Assembly (NCBI GenBank): GCA_937995345.1
Contig: CALKKS010000012.1
Span: forward strand, 1-64,000
Source: an uncultured Collinsella sp.
GTDB taxonomy: Bacteria; Actinomycetota; Coriobacteriia; Coriobacteriales; Coriobacteriaceae
DNA: 64,000 nucleotides
Reading direction: 5' to 3'
In this document: positions 42,288 to 51,517 of the stretch, in pieces
How the letters are laid out: each line of letters opens with the position of its first letter
Numbering within the stretch: the stretch's first letter is position 1
Position numbers and translations under genes: made by a program
The notes under the pieces: model-generated
Told to the model about the DNA's origin: nothing
Database searches by the model: none
The model's input: only the letters and a program-made list of their open reading frames with translations

Positions 42288-43592
42288 TTAGGCCAGATGA
42301 TCTTGGATAAGGTCGCAGATGGCTCGGGCGTCGTTGATGTTGATGGCTCGGGTCGCAAAGCCGGCGTCGAAGGCCTGGCGTGCCAGGGCCTCGTTGCAGG
42401 CAAGGGCCAGCGTGCGACCGTCGACCAGGTCGAGTGAGCTCTTGCCGCGCAAACGGTCGACACCGGAGCGCGCGACCACGATATTGTCGAAGCCCTCGGT
42501 CTTGTAGCCCTCGATAATCACCACATCGACGTCGTTGTAGCGCGACAGCAGTTCGCGCGCGGGCATCTCGTCCTCCTCGCGCGTGTCGGCGTACTCCGCC
42601 CAGCGCGTGGCGCAGATGAGGCCCACGTGTTTGGATCCGGCCTGGTGATGGCGCCAGGTGTCCTTGGCGGGCACGTCGATATCAAAGCCGTGATGTCCAT
42701 GATGCTTGAGCGAACCCACGCGCAGGCCACGGCGGGTAAGCTCGGCGATGACCTTCTCGACAAGCGTGGTCTTGCCCGAGTTCTGGTAACCGATAAACGC
42801 GATGGCGGGGACGGCGGGCGTGGGGGCCGCGGGCACGGCCGGGGCGGATGCGCTCGCAGGCGCGGCACCATCGGCAGCGGTTGCCTCTGCAGCAGCAGCT
42901 TGACGCTCCGCGCGATCCCACACGCCCGAGCGGCCGCCCTCCTTGTGCAGCAGGCGCACGTCGACGATTTCCATGCCGCGGTCTACTGCCTTGCACATGT
43001 CGTAGATGGTCAGGCACGCGGCGCTCGCTCCGGTCAACGCCTCCATCTCGATACCCGTCTTGCCCGTCACGCCCGCCGTGACCAGCACGTGAAAGCCGAC
43101 CTGCCCGTCCGAGCGCGCCGGCGCCCAGCCCTCGGGCACGTCCTCGGCAGGCATTCCTGCCGGAGCGATGGGCTCGATATCGCACTTGCTCTTGGTGATG
43201 AGCAGCGGATGGCACATAGGGATGATGTCGCTCGTGCGCTTGATGGCCATGATACCCGCCACGCGCGCGCAAGCGAGCACGTCACCCTTTTTGGCGCGGT
43301 CCTGCAGCACCATCGCCTGCGTCTCGGGATGCATGAGGATGGTGCCCTCGGCAATGGCGATGCGGTGCGTCTCGGCCTTGTCAGATACGTCGACCATACG
43401 TACCTCGCCCTTGGCATCCACGTGCGTCAGCTCGTCGCGGCGGGCGTCGCGGGCAGAGTCGACGACGTTATTGCTGGCGGTCGGCTGTGCGGTCGCGGAC
43501 GCGGCGTCTTTGCTGGCTACCGCAGCTTTATGGGCAGACATTGCGGCCCTGCGAGCGGCCTTGGTGGCATCGGCGTACCTGCTCTTGGCCAT
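42288..43592 (-). CDS. MoaC-MobB fusion protein (molybdenum cofactor)
   Basis: A 434-residue fusion. Residues 1-50 are an Ala/Lys-rich leader. About 52-225 is MoaC, which makes cyclic pyranopterin monophosphate (MVDVSDKAETHRIAIAEG, MCHPLLITK, GKTGIEMEALTGAS). An Ala/Pro linker follows at 230-262, then MobB-type GTPase with Walker A GYQNSGKTTL (268-277) and SLKHHGHHGFDID. MobB aids the guanylation step at the end of the pathway. GGAGG, lying over the moaA stop, serves ATG 43592. The moaA gene ends 4 bases before it. One gene thus joins an early and a late step. Confidence 0.9.
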   Translation of the reverse strand: MAKSRYADATKAARRAAMSAHKAAVASKDAASATAQPTASNNVVDSARDARRDELTHVDAKGEVRMVDVSDKAETHRIAIAEGTILMHPETQAMVLQDRAKKGDVLACARVAGIMAIKRTSDIIPMCHPLLITKSKCDIEPIAPAGMPAEDVPEGWAPARSDGQVGFHVLVTAGVTGKTGIEMEALTGASAACLTIYDMCKAVDRGMEIVDVRLLHKEGGRSGVWDRAERQAAAAEATAADGAAPASASAPAVPAAPTPAVPAIAFIGYQNSGKTTLVEKVIAELTRRGLRVGSLKHHGHHGFDIDVPAKDTWRHHQAGSKHVGLICATRWAEYADTREEDEMPARELLSRYNDVDVVIIEGYKTEGFDNIVVARSGVDRLRGKSSLDLVDGRTLALACNEALARQAFDAGFATRAININDARAICDLIQDHLA

Positions 43593-43596
43593 ATGA

Positions 43597-44652
43597 TCAT
43601 CCTCCGATTTGGGACATAAATCGTTGCGTGCCCTCAATTATCGCGTGTTCCTGCGGTTTGTGGGCCACGGCATCGCGCCAAATCGAAAGCACCTGCATAT
43701 CATCACCGCGGCGTAGCGCCTCGCGAACCGAATACTCGGCATCGCTGAACAGGCAGGGGCGCACGCTGCCGTCGGCCGTCAGGCGCAGACGGTTGCAGCT
43801 CGCGCAAAAATGGTTGGACATGGCGCTAATGAAACCGACCGTGCCCGCCGCACCCGGAAAGCGCCAATAGCGTGCGGGACCGGCACCGGCAGGAGCGTCG
43901 TTGATGTCGAGTGGCTCAAGCTCGCCCAGGCCAGCTGCGGCGGCGCCGACATTGATGCGTGCCCGCAGCTCGTCGCTCGGAACGGTGTCACTCGCATCCC
44001 ACAGCGCCGGATTGAGCGCGGGCGCATGCGGGTCCACAGCGCAATGCGAGCTCGTGTGCTCGTCGCCGATGGGCATGTATTCGATAAAGCGCAGGTGGAT
44101 GGGGCGGTCGACGGTCAAGCGCGCGAGGGTCGCCACATCCTGGTTGAGCCGGCGCACCACAACGCAGTTGACCTTAACGGGCTCAAAGCCCCAGGCCAGC
44201 GCCGCATCGATGCCCGCCATGGTCTGCTCGAGCCGACCCAGGCGCGTTATCTTTCCAAAGAGCGTAGGGTCGAGCGTGTCGAGCGAAATGTTGACGCGGT
44301 TAAGACCGGCATCTTTGAGCTGCGGCGCCAGCTTGGGCAGCAGGGCGCCGTTGGTGGTGAGCGAGATGTCCTCGATCTGCGGGATCGCGCGGATGTCGCG
44401 AATAAGCGGGATGATACGGCGGCTGACCAGCGGCTCGCCGCCCGTCAGGCGTACGCGGCGAATGCCCTCCCCCGCCACCAGGCGCACAAAGCGGGCGATT
44501 TCCTCGGCACTGAGCAGCTCGTCGTGCGCGCGGGGCGCCACGCCATCGGCAGGCATGCAATAGATACAGCGGAAATTGCACTTGTCAGTCACGGCAATGC
44601 GCAGGTAGTTGATATCGCGGCCAAAACCGTCATGTTGCGTGCGCTCGTCCAC
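43597..44652 (-). CDS. moaA: GTP 3',8-cyclase (molybdenum cofactor)
   Basis: Radical-SAM enzyme for the first step of molybdenum cofactor synthesis. Of 351 residues, Cys25, Cys29 and Cys32 (CNFRCIYC) bind the SAM cluster; FCASCNRLRLTADGSVRPC near the C-terminus gives the second Fe-S cluster that binds GTP. LTGGEPLVSRR and NISLDTLDP are typical. The start is GTG 44652 with GGGAGGA upstream. The MoaC-MobB fusion is directly downstream. Confidence 0.95.
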   Translation of the reverse strand: MDERTQHDGFGRDINYLRIAVTDKCNFRCIYCMPADGVAPRAHDELLSAEEIARFVRLVAGEGIRRVRLTGGEPLVSRRIIPLIRDIRAIPQIEDISLTTNGALLPKLAPQLKDAGLNRVNISLDTLDPTLFGKITRLGRLEQTMAGIDAALAWGFEPVKVNCVVVRRLNQDVATLARLTVDRPIHLRFIEYMPIGDEHTSSHCAVDPHAPALNPALWDASDTVPSDELRARINVGAAAAGLGELEPLDINDAPAGAGPARYWRFPGAAGTVGFISAMSNHFCASCNRLRLTADGSVRPCLFSDAEYSVREALRRGDDMQVLSIWRDAVAHKPQEHAIIEGTQRFMSQIGG

Positions 44653-44783
44653 GCAATCCTCCCCTCGCGCAGGCCATTATTCTTCAGGGAATATAGTACC
44701 GCACACGGGAACCGGGTCGACACGCGTACGACAGGGCATGCCATTCGAGTAAGAAGGGCTTCCCGAGCCCATCCTCAGCATTC

Positions 44784-44848
44784 AAACCGTCCCAACATTC
44801 GACGCTTTTCCCGATATTGGCAAAAAACGTCGAATGTTGGGACGGTTT
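44784..44848. repeat. Hairpin family B, copy 3
   Basis: Perfect 21-base arms at 44784-44804 and 44828-44848 (core CCGTCCCAACATTCGACG). It lies between the moaA promoter region and the stop of the nuclease-like gene. Confidence 0.9.
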
Positions 44849-44884
44849 AGGTGTTCGCAGGACTCGGAAGACAAGCCGACGCCC

Positions 44885-45922
44885 CTAAAGACCGCCCTCC
44901 CAGTGCCGAATCACGAATTCTCGCAGGTCGTTCTGCCGCTTTTGGAACGCTTCGCTTCGGTCGCACTTAAGGCCCATAGCGAGTGCGATGGCGTTCATCG
45001 CCCGGTGCAATTGCAGCTGATGGGCAAACTGAGTCCCGGTGAGGACGATCATCCTAAAGCCCAGCGCGCTCAACACGGTCATGCGCTCCGCATCCGACGC
45101 GCTGCGCTGTTTATCAAGGTGGTCCGAGCCGTTGTATTCAATCCCCGTACCACTCGCAGGCGCATATACGTCGATCTCGAAATACCCGGCCTTTGCGAGA
45201 TACTTGAACTCATTGGGAACATCGACCCGATGGTTGAGCTCAACCTTGGCGTATCCCAGCCCTCCCTGGGAACGTTTTGCTACGACCATGATTGCGGTGG
45301 CCGTCTCCATGGGCGATCGCGCGCCATCGTGCACGCGCTTGAGCACGGCGGCCGCACGTGTAGCCCCCTGACGAGATCGGTTCTCATTGCAATAAGCGAT
45401 CAAGTCGGCAACGGTATACCTCTGCCCCATCTCGATATAATCGCCTGACGACAAATGATTCAAATGGTATCGGGCGCAGATTTCATACCCATATTCCAGC
45501 TGCTCGGGCCTACTCATCCACGAACCCGCCTGGACGAAGCACATGGCCTCATCAACCACCAAGAGACCCTCTGCCACCTCGATAAGATGGTCCGAAGGTA
45601 TGGGCGCCCCAAACACGTGGCGTCGGAGACCCGCCGGCCGAGAGCGTTCAAAATCGAAGCCAACCAGCGTGTCGATACGATCGAGCTCCTCATGCGGAAT
45701 GCCAAGTGAGGCCAGGTAGTCAGCAACAATCTCGACCGCCGTAGATATTCTCAGCCCCTTGGCATCTAACCCCAGTTTGGGCAGATCCGCGGTCGACTGC
45801 ACCTCGTCGGCGATCGAGTCCTCATCGTATAGACTGCTTGCTCGCGAAAGCGGCTCAGATGGGCGCGCCACGTTGTGGTACAGCCAGGCAGTCTTATGGG
45901 ACAGGACGATCGGCAGGTCCAT
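44885..45922 (-). CDS. Putative PD-(D/E)XK (DUF559-like) endonuclease protein
   Basis: A 345-residue protein with no firm family. The C-terminal 140 residues show the pattern RSPMET (Glu206), FEIDVYAP (Asp251), GIEYNGSDH (Glu262) and ALGFRMIVLTGTQF, the arrangement of Vsr/DUF559 nuclease-like domains. The first 200 residues recall the AbiEi-type antitoxin architecture in which such domains are common in actinobacteria; this is weak. ATG 45922 has GGAGGG close upstream. Family B hairpins flank it on both sides, so it may be a transcription unit on its own or a mobile cargo gene. Confidence 0.6.
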   Translation of the reverse strand: MDLPIVLSHKTAWLYHNVARPSEPLSRASSLYDEDSIADEVQSTADLPKLGLDAKGLRISTAVEIVADYLASLGIPHEELDRIDTLVGFDFERSRPAGLRRHVFGAPIPSDHLIEVAEGLLVVDEAMCFVQAGSWMSRPEQLEYGYEICARYHLNHLSSGDYIEMGQRYTVADLIAYCNENRSRQGATRAAAVLKRVHDGARSPMETATAIMVVAKRSQGGLGYAKVELNHRVDVPNEFKYLAKAGYFEIDVYAPASGTGIEYNGSDHLDKQRSASDAERMTVLSALGFRMIVLTGTQFAHQLQLHRAMNAIALAMGLKCDRSEAFQKRQNDLREFVIRHWEGGL

Positions 45923-46021
45923 GAGCCCTCCAATGGGTCGGATAACCAACCTTATTCCCCTGCTCGCGGATTCGCACACCTTTACATGCAAGTTAGCGAT
46001 TCCACCCGATCGGATGACAGA

Positions 46022-46086
46022 AAAACCGTCCCAACATTCGATGCTTTTTCTCAAAATCGAGAAAAACATCGAATGTTGGGACGGTT
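46022..46086. repeat. Hairpin family B, copy 4
   Basis: Perfect 21-base arms at 46022-46042 and 46066-46086 (core CCGTCCCAACATTCGATG), with an inner dyad TTTTCTC..GAGAAAA. It lies between the ABC operon end and the nuclease-like gene start. Confidence 0.9.
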
Positions 46087-46135
46087 TGAGGCGGGGTGAG
46101 GAGCATGGAGGGCCGAAACACCGTGCTCAAACGGG

Positions 46136-48034
46136 TTAATCTAGCTCCTTTAGGCCATGCGCCAGCTGCCAATATTCACCGTGCTGGGCGAGCAGTTCCT
46201 CATGGGTGCCGCGTTCGATGATGCGACCGTGTTCGAGGACCATGATGGCGTCGGCGTCGCGGACGGTGGACAGGCGGTGCGCGATCATAAACGTGGTGCG
46301 TCCGCGCATGATGCGATCCATGCCGCGCTCGATGAGCTTTTCGGTGCGCGTGTCGATGGAACTTGTCGCCTCGTCCAGGATGAGCACCGGCGGGTCGGCC
46401 ACGGCCACGCGCGCGATGGCGAGCAGTTGGCGCTGGCCCTGTGATAGGTTGGCACCGTCGGCCGTGACCGGCGTGTCGTAGCCTTGCGGCAGGCGGCGGA
46501 TAAACGAGTCGGCGCAGGCGGCCTCTGCGGCGGCGCGCACTTCCTCGTCGGTCGCGTCGAGCTTGCCAAAGCAGATGTTCTGCGCAATGGTGCCGCTAAA
46601 CAGGTGCGTGTCCTGCAGCACAATGCCGAGCGACCCACGCAGGCTGGCCTTGGCAATGTGCTTGACGTCGATGCCGTCGTACGTGATCTCGCCGTCATCG
46701 ACCTCGTAGAAACGGTTGATGAGGTTGGTGATGGTCGTCTTTCCGGCGCCCGTCGAGCCCACAAACGCAATCTTTTGCCCCGGCTTGGCAAACAGGTTGA
46801 GATCCGTGAGCACGCGGGTGCCCGGCACGTAGGAAAAGTCCACGGCATGGAAGCGCACGTCGCCGGCAAGCGGAACCAAGCCGCACGTGAGCTCGGTACC
46901 GTCGGCGGCCACCGCGCGGCCCGACTCATCAACGGCAGCCACGTCATGCAAGTGCCCGTACGCGCCCACGCCTTGGCCCTCGGGAATCTTCCACGCCCAC
47001 GCGGCGTCGCCCGTCTGCACCAGCTCCACGCAGCCCTCGTCCACCTCGGGCTCAAGATCCATGGCGGCAAACAGGCGCTCGGCACCGGCCAGCGCGTTGA
47101 GCAAGAAGTTGCCCAGCTGCGTGAACTGGTTGATGGGCATGGCCGCCTGACGTACAAAGACCAGGTAGCTCGCGAGCGCGCCCACGTCGGCCAGGCCGTT
47201 GATGCAGAGCATGCCGCCCGCCACCGCGACGATCGCATAGTTGGCATACCCGATCACCACGGTCATGGGCACCATCGAGTTGGCGTAGGCCTGCGCGGCG
47301 CCACCGGTGCGGCGCAGCTCCTGGTTACGTGCGTCAAAACCGGCAACGTTAGCCTGCTCGTGGTTAAAGACCTTGATGACCTTTTGGCCCGAGACCATCT
47401 CCTCGACATATCCGTCCAAGTCGCCGAGCGATGCCTGCTGGGCGGCAAAGAAACGCTTGGAGCGAATACCCGAATAGCGCGCGTACAGCACAATGGCCGC
47501 GTCGCACACAAGCGTGATAATCGTGAGCTGCCAGTTGAGGATGATGAGCATGGCCGTGGTGCCGATGACCTGGATGGTCGCCTGAATCACGTTGGCAAAG
47601 CTGTTGTTGAGCGCCTCGGAGACCGTGTCAACATCGTTGGTGAAGAAGCTCATGATGTCGCCCGAGCGCGTGCTGTCGAAATAGCTGAGCGGCAGCGTCT
47701 GGATATGCGCGAACAGGTCGCGGCGAATGTCGGACACCACGCGCTGGGCTGCGCGCACCATGATCTGCGAGTAGCCCAGGGCCGAGAGCACGCCCGCGGC
47801 GTAGATGATCGCCGTTAGGATGACCTGCTTGGCGAGCAGTTCCTCCCCGCCCGTAGCCAGACCGTTGACGATGGGGCGCACCATATAGGTGCCGGCAAGG
47901 CTCGCGATGGCGGCGATAGAGGCGAGCACACCCACCGCGAGCAGCGAGAACTTGGCGTGGCCCATGTAGCTGAGCAGGCGGCGGAGCGTCTGCCCCAGAT
48001 TGGCCGGACGGGCCTGAGCGGATGTCTTAGGCAT
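46136..48034 (-). CDS. ABC exporter, subunit with consensus ATPase site
   Basis: A 632-residue half-transporter: six membrane helices in about 35-330 (LSYFDSTRSGDIMSFFTNDV after helix 2), an unusual spacer of about 60 residues, then the ATPase with Walker A GSTGAGKTT, signature LSQGQ, Walker B VLILDEATSSID and H-loop IAHRLST. All catalytic residues are intact. ATG 48034 overlaps the stop of the partner gene by 8 bases. It pairs with the degenerate subunit at 48027-49856 as a heterodimeric exporter, probably for drugs or lipids. Confidence 0.9.
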   Translation of the reverse strand: MPKTSAQARPANLGQTLRRLLSYMGHAKFSLLAVGVLASIAAIASLAGTYMVRPIVNGLATGGEELLAKQVILTAIIYAAGVLSALGYSQIMVRAAQRVVSDIRRDLFAHIQTLPLSYFDSTRSGDIMSFFTNDVDTVSEALNNSFANVIQATIQVIGTTAMLIILNWQLTIITLVCDAAIVLYARYSGIRSKRFFAAQQASLGDLDGYVEEMVSGQKVIKVFNHEQANVAGFDARNQELRRTGGAAQAYANSMVPMTVVIGYANYAIVAVAGGMLCINGLADVGALASYLVFVRQAAMPINQFTQLGNFLLNALAGAERLFAAMDLEPEVDEGCVELVQTGDAAWAWKIPEGQGVGAYGHLHDVAAVDESGRAVAADGTELTCGLVPLAGDVRFHAVDFSYVPGTRVLTDLNLFAKPGQKIAFVGSTGAGKTTITNLINRFYEVDDGEITYDGIDVKHIAKASLRGSLGIVLQDTHLFSGTIAQNICFGKLDATDEEVRAAAEAACADSFIRRLPQGYDTPVTADGANLSQGQRQLLAIARVAVADPPVLILDEATSSIDTRTEKLIERGMDRIMRGRTTFMIAHRLSTVRDADAIMVLEHGRIIERGTHEELLAQHGEYWQLAHGLKELD

Positions 48035-49856
48035 GGCGCTCACCTTCTTTCTGAGCCTGAAGCGATCCCCACGCAACGGAGGAAAACGGATCATCCGCGC
48101 CGTCAGCGTCGCCGGCATCGTCCGCGTCCCCCGCAAACTCCATCTGCGAGGCGTAAATCTCCTGGTAGATGTTGTCGCCCGCCAGCAATTCCTCATGCGT
48201 GCCCACGCCGTGAACACGCCCGTCGTCCAGAACCACAATGCAATCGGCATCCATCACGCTCGCGATGCGCTGGGCGATGATGATCACGGTCGTATCGGGA
48301 ATCTGCGCGATGTGCTCGCGGATCTTGGCGTCGGTCGCCATATCGACCGCGCTGGTGGAGTCGTCAAAAATGAGCACGCGCGGATGCTTGAGCAGCGTGC
48401 GCGCAATGCACAGGCGCTGCTTCTGTCCGCCCGAAACACCGGCTCCGCCCTGGCCCAACTCGCCATCCAGCCCGCCGATGCGGTCCAGGAACTCGTCCAC
48501 GCACGCCGCGCGGCAGGCACGCAGCAGCTCCTCGTCGGTGGCATCGGGCGCGCCCCACCGCAGGTTCTCGCGCACCGTGCCCGTAAACAGCACGTTCTTT
48601 TGCAGCACAATACCCACGGCATCGCGCAGGGCAACCAGGTCGTAGTCGCGCACGTCACGCCCGCCCACGAGCACGGCGCCCTCGGTCGCATCGTACAGGC
48701 GCGCGATGAGCTGCACGAGCGAGCTCTTGCCCGAGCCCGTGCCGCCGAGCACGCCCACCGTGGAGCCCGGCTCAATACGAAGGTCGATATGCTCGAGCAC
48801 ATCCTCGGCAGCATCCGCGCGGTACTTAAACGACACGTCGCGGAACTCAACGCTTCCGTCGGCAACCTCGCGCACCGCCGCGTCTGCCGCAGGTGCCTGG
48901 ATGAGCGATTGCTCGTCAATCACTCGCGAAATGCGCTCCACGCTGGCGAGCGCGCGCGTGAGCAGCAAAAACACGTTGGAGATCATCATGAGCGAGTTCA
49001 TGATCAGCAGCACGTAGCTCATAAAGCCCGTGAGTGAACCCACGCCCAGCTCGCCGGCGATAATCATGCGCCCGCCGATCCACAGGATGGAGATGGCGGC
49101 CACATACATCGACAGTTGAAACACCGGCAGGTTGAGTACGGCGTTGCCAAAGGTCTTCGTCGCTGTGTGCGCGAGCTCGGTATTGACGGTGTCGAACTTG
49201 GCCTCCTCGTGCTCGGCGCGCACATACGCCTTGACGGCGCGCACGGCGGTGAGGTCCTCCTGCACCACGCCGTTGAGGTGGTCCATCGAGATCTGCAGCT
49301 GGCGGTAGAGCGGGCTCACACGGTAGGTGATGACGCCCAGCACGATCGCCAGTACGGGCAGGATAATCGCGAAGACCGTGGCAAGCGGGCGCGACAGCAC
49401 CAGGGCATAGACCAGACCGACGATGAGCGTCACCGGTCCGCGCACCATGGGACGGAAGCCGTTGCCGATGGCGTTTTGGATGACGGTGATGTCAGTAGTC
49501 ATGCGGGTGACAAGCGAACTGGCGTCGTAGTTGTCCAGATTGCCAAAAGCGAGCGTCTGGATCTTGCGATACTCGGCCTCGCGCAGGTTAGCGCCCAGCC
49601 CCGAGGCGACGCGAGCAGACGTGCGTGCATAGCCCAAGCCAAGTACCAGCGAAAATGCGGCGCATACCAACATATACGCGCCCTGCAACAGCATGTAGTT
49701 GATGTCGCCCGCGGGCACGCCCACGTCGATGATATTTGCCATGATGACCGGGATAAACAGCTCGAGCGCCGTCTCGGCCGTCACAAAGAACACGCCGAGT
49801 ATGGCATCGCGACGGTATGCCCCCAGATAGGAAAACAAAATCTTGAGATTGCGCAC
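48027..49856 (-). CDS. ABC exporter, subunit with degenerate ATPase site
   Basis: A 609-residue half-transporter. The ATPase has Walker A GGTGSGKSS and signature VSGGQ, but Walker B reads VLIFDDSTSAVD, with Asp where the catalytic Glu should be, and the H-loop reads IIIAQRIAS, with Gln for His. This is the pattern of the degenerate subunit in heterodimeric exporters of the BmrCD/TM287-288 kind. The start is GTG 49856. The acidic tail is repetitive (GDADDAGDADGADD). The partner gene follows with an 8-base overlap. Confidence 0.9.
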   Translation of the reverse strand: MRNLKILFSYLGAYRRDAILGVFFVTAETALELFIPVIMANIIDVGVPAGDINYMLLQGAYMLVCAAFSLVLGLGYARTSARVASGLGANLREAEYRKIQTLAFGNLDNYDASSLVTRMTTDITVIQNAIGNGFRPMVRGPVTLIVGLVYALVLSRPLATVFAIILPVLAIVLGVITYRVSPLYRQLQISMDHLNGVVQEDLTAVRAVKAYVRAEHEEAKFDTVNTELAHTATKTFGNAVLNLPVFQLSMYVAAISILWIGGRMIIAGELGVGSLTGFMSYVLLIMNSLMMISNVFLLLTRALASVERISRVIDEQSLIQAPAADAAVREVADGSVEFRDVSFKYRADAAEDVLEHIDLRIEPGSTVGVLGGTGSGKSSLVQLIARLYDATEGAVLVGGRDVRDYDLVALRDAVGIVLQKNVLFTGTVRENLRWGAPDATDEELLRACRAACVDEFLDRIGGLDGELGQGGAGVSGGQKQRLCIARTLLKHPRVLIFDDSTSAVDMATDAKIREHIAQIPDTTVIIIAQRIASVMDADCIVVLDDGRVHGVGTHEELLAGDNIYQEIYASQMEFAGDADDAGDADGADDPFSSVAWGSLQAQKEGERHA

Positions 49857-50043
49857 GCAGGTTCATCCCCCATCAAACGTTGTTCGCAAACCCACGTATT
49901 ATGGCGCGCCGTGCGGCGGTGTCAAGTGCTCCGAAATCGATTTCTGCAAGGCTAGTGCAGGCGCCATGCTCACAGGGCGCACGTCCGTATTCAATTAGAA
50001 ATGAACGCGAGCGTGACTTTTTCGCCCTGCCGCCAACACCAAC

Positions 50044-50074
50044 CTTGACTCTACAATCGTTGTAGGGTTTTCAC
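50044..50074 (+). promoter_or_regulatory. MerR-type promoter/operator of MATE gene
   Basis: TTGACT at 50044-50049 followed at once by the palindrome CTACAATCGTTGTAG (50050-50064) and TTTTCACTA. A -35 with an operator filling a long spacer is characteristic of MerR-family control. The exact -10 is unclear. The MerR gene two genes downstream is the likely regulator. Confidence 0.65.
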
Positions 50075-50115
50075 TACACTGGTAGCAAAACAAACCCAGC
50101 CAGAAAGCCCCACCT

Positions 50116-51462
50116 ATGGAACACGACCTCACACGCGGCAATGTCCTCAAGACCATCGCGGTCTTTGCCCTGCCTTATATGCTCTCGTACTTTTTGCAGA
50201 TGCTCTACGGCATGGCCGATCTGTACATGATGGGGCAGTTTAGCGGCGCTGCCGGCATCACCGCCGTGGGTAATGGCGCGCAGACGCTCTATATCATTAC
50301 CGTGACGCTCGTGGGCCTGGCCATGGGAACGACGGTCATCGTCGGCCACGCCGTGGGCTCGCGCCGCTTCGACCGCGCCGAGACCGCCATCGGCAATACC
50401 ATCACGCTGTTTATGGGCGTCTCGGTGGTGCTGGCCGCTGTCCTGCTCGCACTGTGCCCGCAAATCGTGGCGCTCATTGGCACGCCGCCCGAAGCGGTCG
50501 AAGGCACCGCCGCCTACCTGCGCATCTGTTTTGTCGGCATTCCGTTTATCGCCGCGTACAATATCCTCTCTGCCATCTTTCGCGGCCTGGGCGATTCGCG
50601 CTCGCCCATGTACGTGATTGGCGTGGCGTGCATCATTAATATCGCGCTCGACTTTCTGTTTATCGGCCACATGGGGCTCGGCCCCGTGGGCGCGGCGCTC
50701 GGCACGGTAACCGCCCAGACGGCAAGCGTTGCCCTCGCGCTCGTGTGGCTCAAGAGCCGTCGCACGAACATCCACGTTAAGCGCAGCGACCTGCGCCCCC
50801 AGCCCGAAGTGCTCAGCAGCATTCTTAAGATCGGCGTGCCCGTGGCCGTGCAGGACGGCTGCATCCAGGTGGCGTTTATGTTTATCACCGTCATCGCCAA
50901 CCATCGCGGCCTGGTCGACGCCGCCGCCGTGGGCCTGGTCGAGAAGATGATCAGCTTTTTGTTTATCGTGCCGAGTTCCATGGGCGCTACCGTCAGCGCA
51001 CTCACGGCGCAAAACGCCGGCGCGGGCAAGGGCGACCGCGCGCGTCAGGTACTCAAGGACGCCATGACCATCTCGGTCGTGTACGGCTGCCTCATCACGG
51101 TGCTGATGTGGCTGGTGGCGCCGGCGTTTATCGGCTTTTTTGCCAAGGACGCCGCAGTGGTCGCGGCCGGCGCCGGCTATATGCGCAGCTATATTTTCGA
51201 TGCGATCTTTGCCGGCATCCACATTTGCTTTAGCGGCTTTTTCGCTGCGTACGGCAAGAGCTACATCGGCTTTGCGCACAACGTGCTGGCCGTGGTGCTC
51301 ATTCGCGTGCCCGGTGCATGGCTGCTGTCGAACGCCTATTCCGACACGCTGTTCCCCATGGGTATCGCCTCGCCGTGCGGATCGATTCTGTCGGCGGTCA
51401 TCTGCGTGATTGCCTTTACCGTGCTCAACCGCCGCGGAACTTTTGACAAGCTGGTGGCGTAG
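50116..51462 (+). CDS. MATE-family multidrug exporter
   Basis: A 448-residue, twelve-helix MATE protein (NorM/DinF-like fold). Seen: LPYMLSYFLQMLYGMADLYM and GQFSGAAGITAVG in the first half and the pseudo-symmetric GIPVAVQDGCIQVAFMF-like second half (here IGVPVAVQDGC). Exchanges Na+ or H+ for cationic drugs. It is preceded by a MerR-type promoter and followed 55 bases later by a MerR-family gene, which argues for drug-induced expression. Confidence 0.9.
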   Translation: MEHDLTRGNVLKTIAVFALPYMLSYFLQMLYGMADLYMMGQFSGAAGITAVGNGAQTLYIITVTLVGLAMGTTVIVGHAVGSRRFDRAETAIGNTITLFMGVSVVLAAVLLALCPQIVALIGTPPEAVEGTAAYLRICFVGIPFIAAYNILSAIFRGLGDSRSPMYVIGVACIINIALDFLFIGHMGLGPVGAALGTVTAQTASVALALVWLKSRRTNIHVKRSDLRPQPEVLSSILKIGVPVAVQDGCIQVAFMFITVIANHRGLVDAAAVGLVEKMISFLFIVPSSMGATVSALTAQNAGAGKGDRARQVLKDAMTISVVYGCLITVLMWLVAPAFIGFFAKDAAVVAAGAGYMRSYIFDAIFAGIHICFSGFFAAYGKSYIGFAHNVLAVVLIRVPGAWLLSNAYSDTLFPMGIASPCGSILSAVICVIAFTVLNRRGTFDKLVA

Positions 51463-51517
51463 CGGGGCGACGCAGGCCTAGCGCCTCTCCCCTGTTTTTA
51501 CCGAAAGGAGCGGTCCT

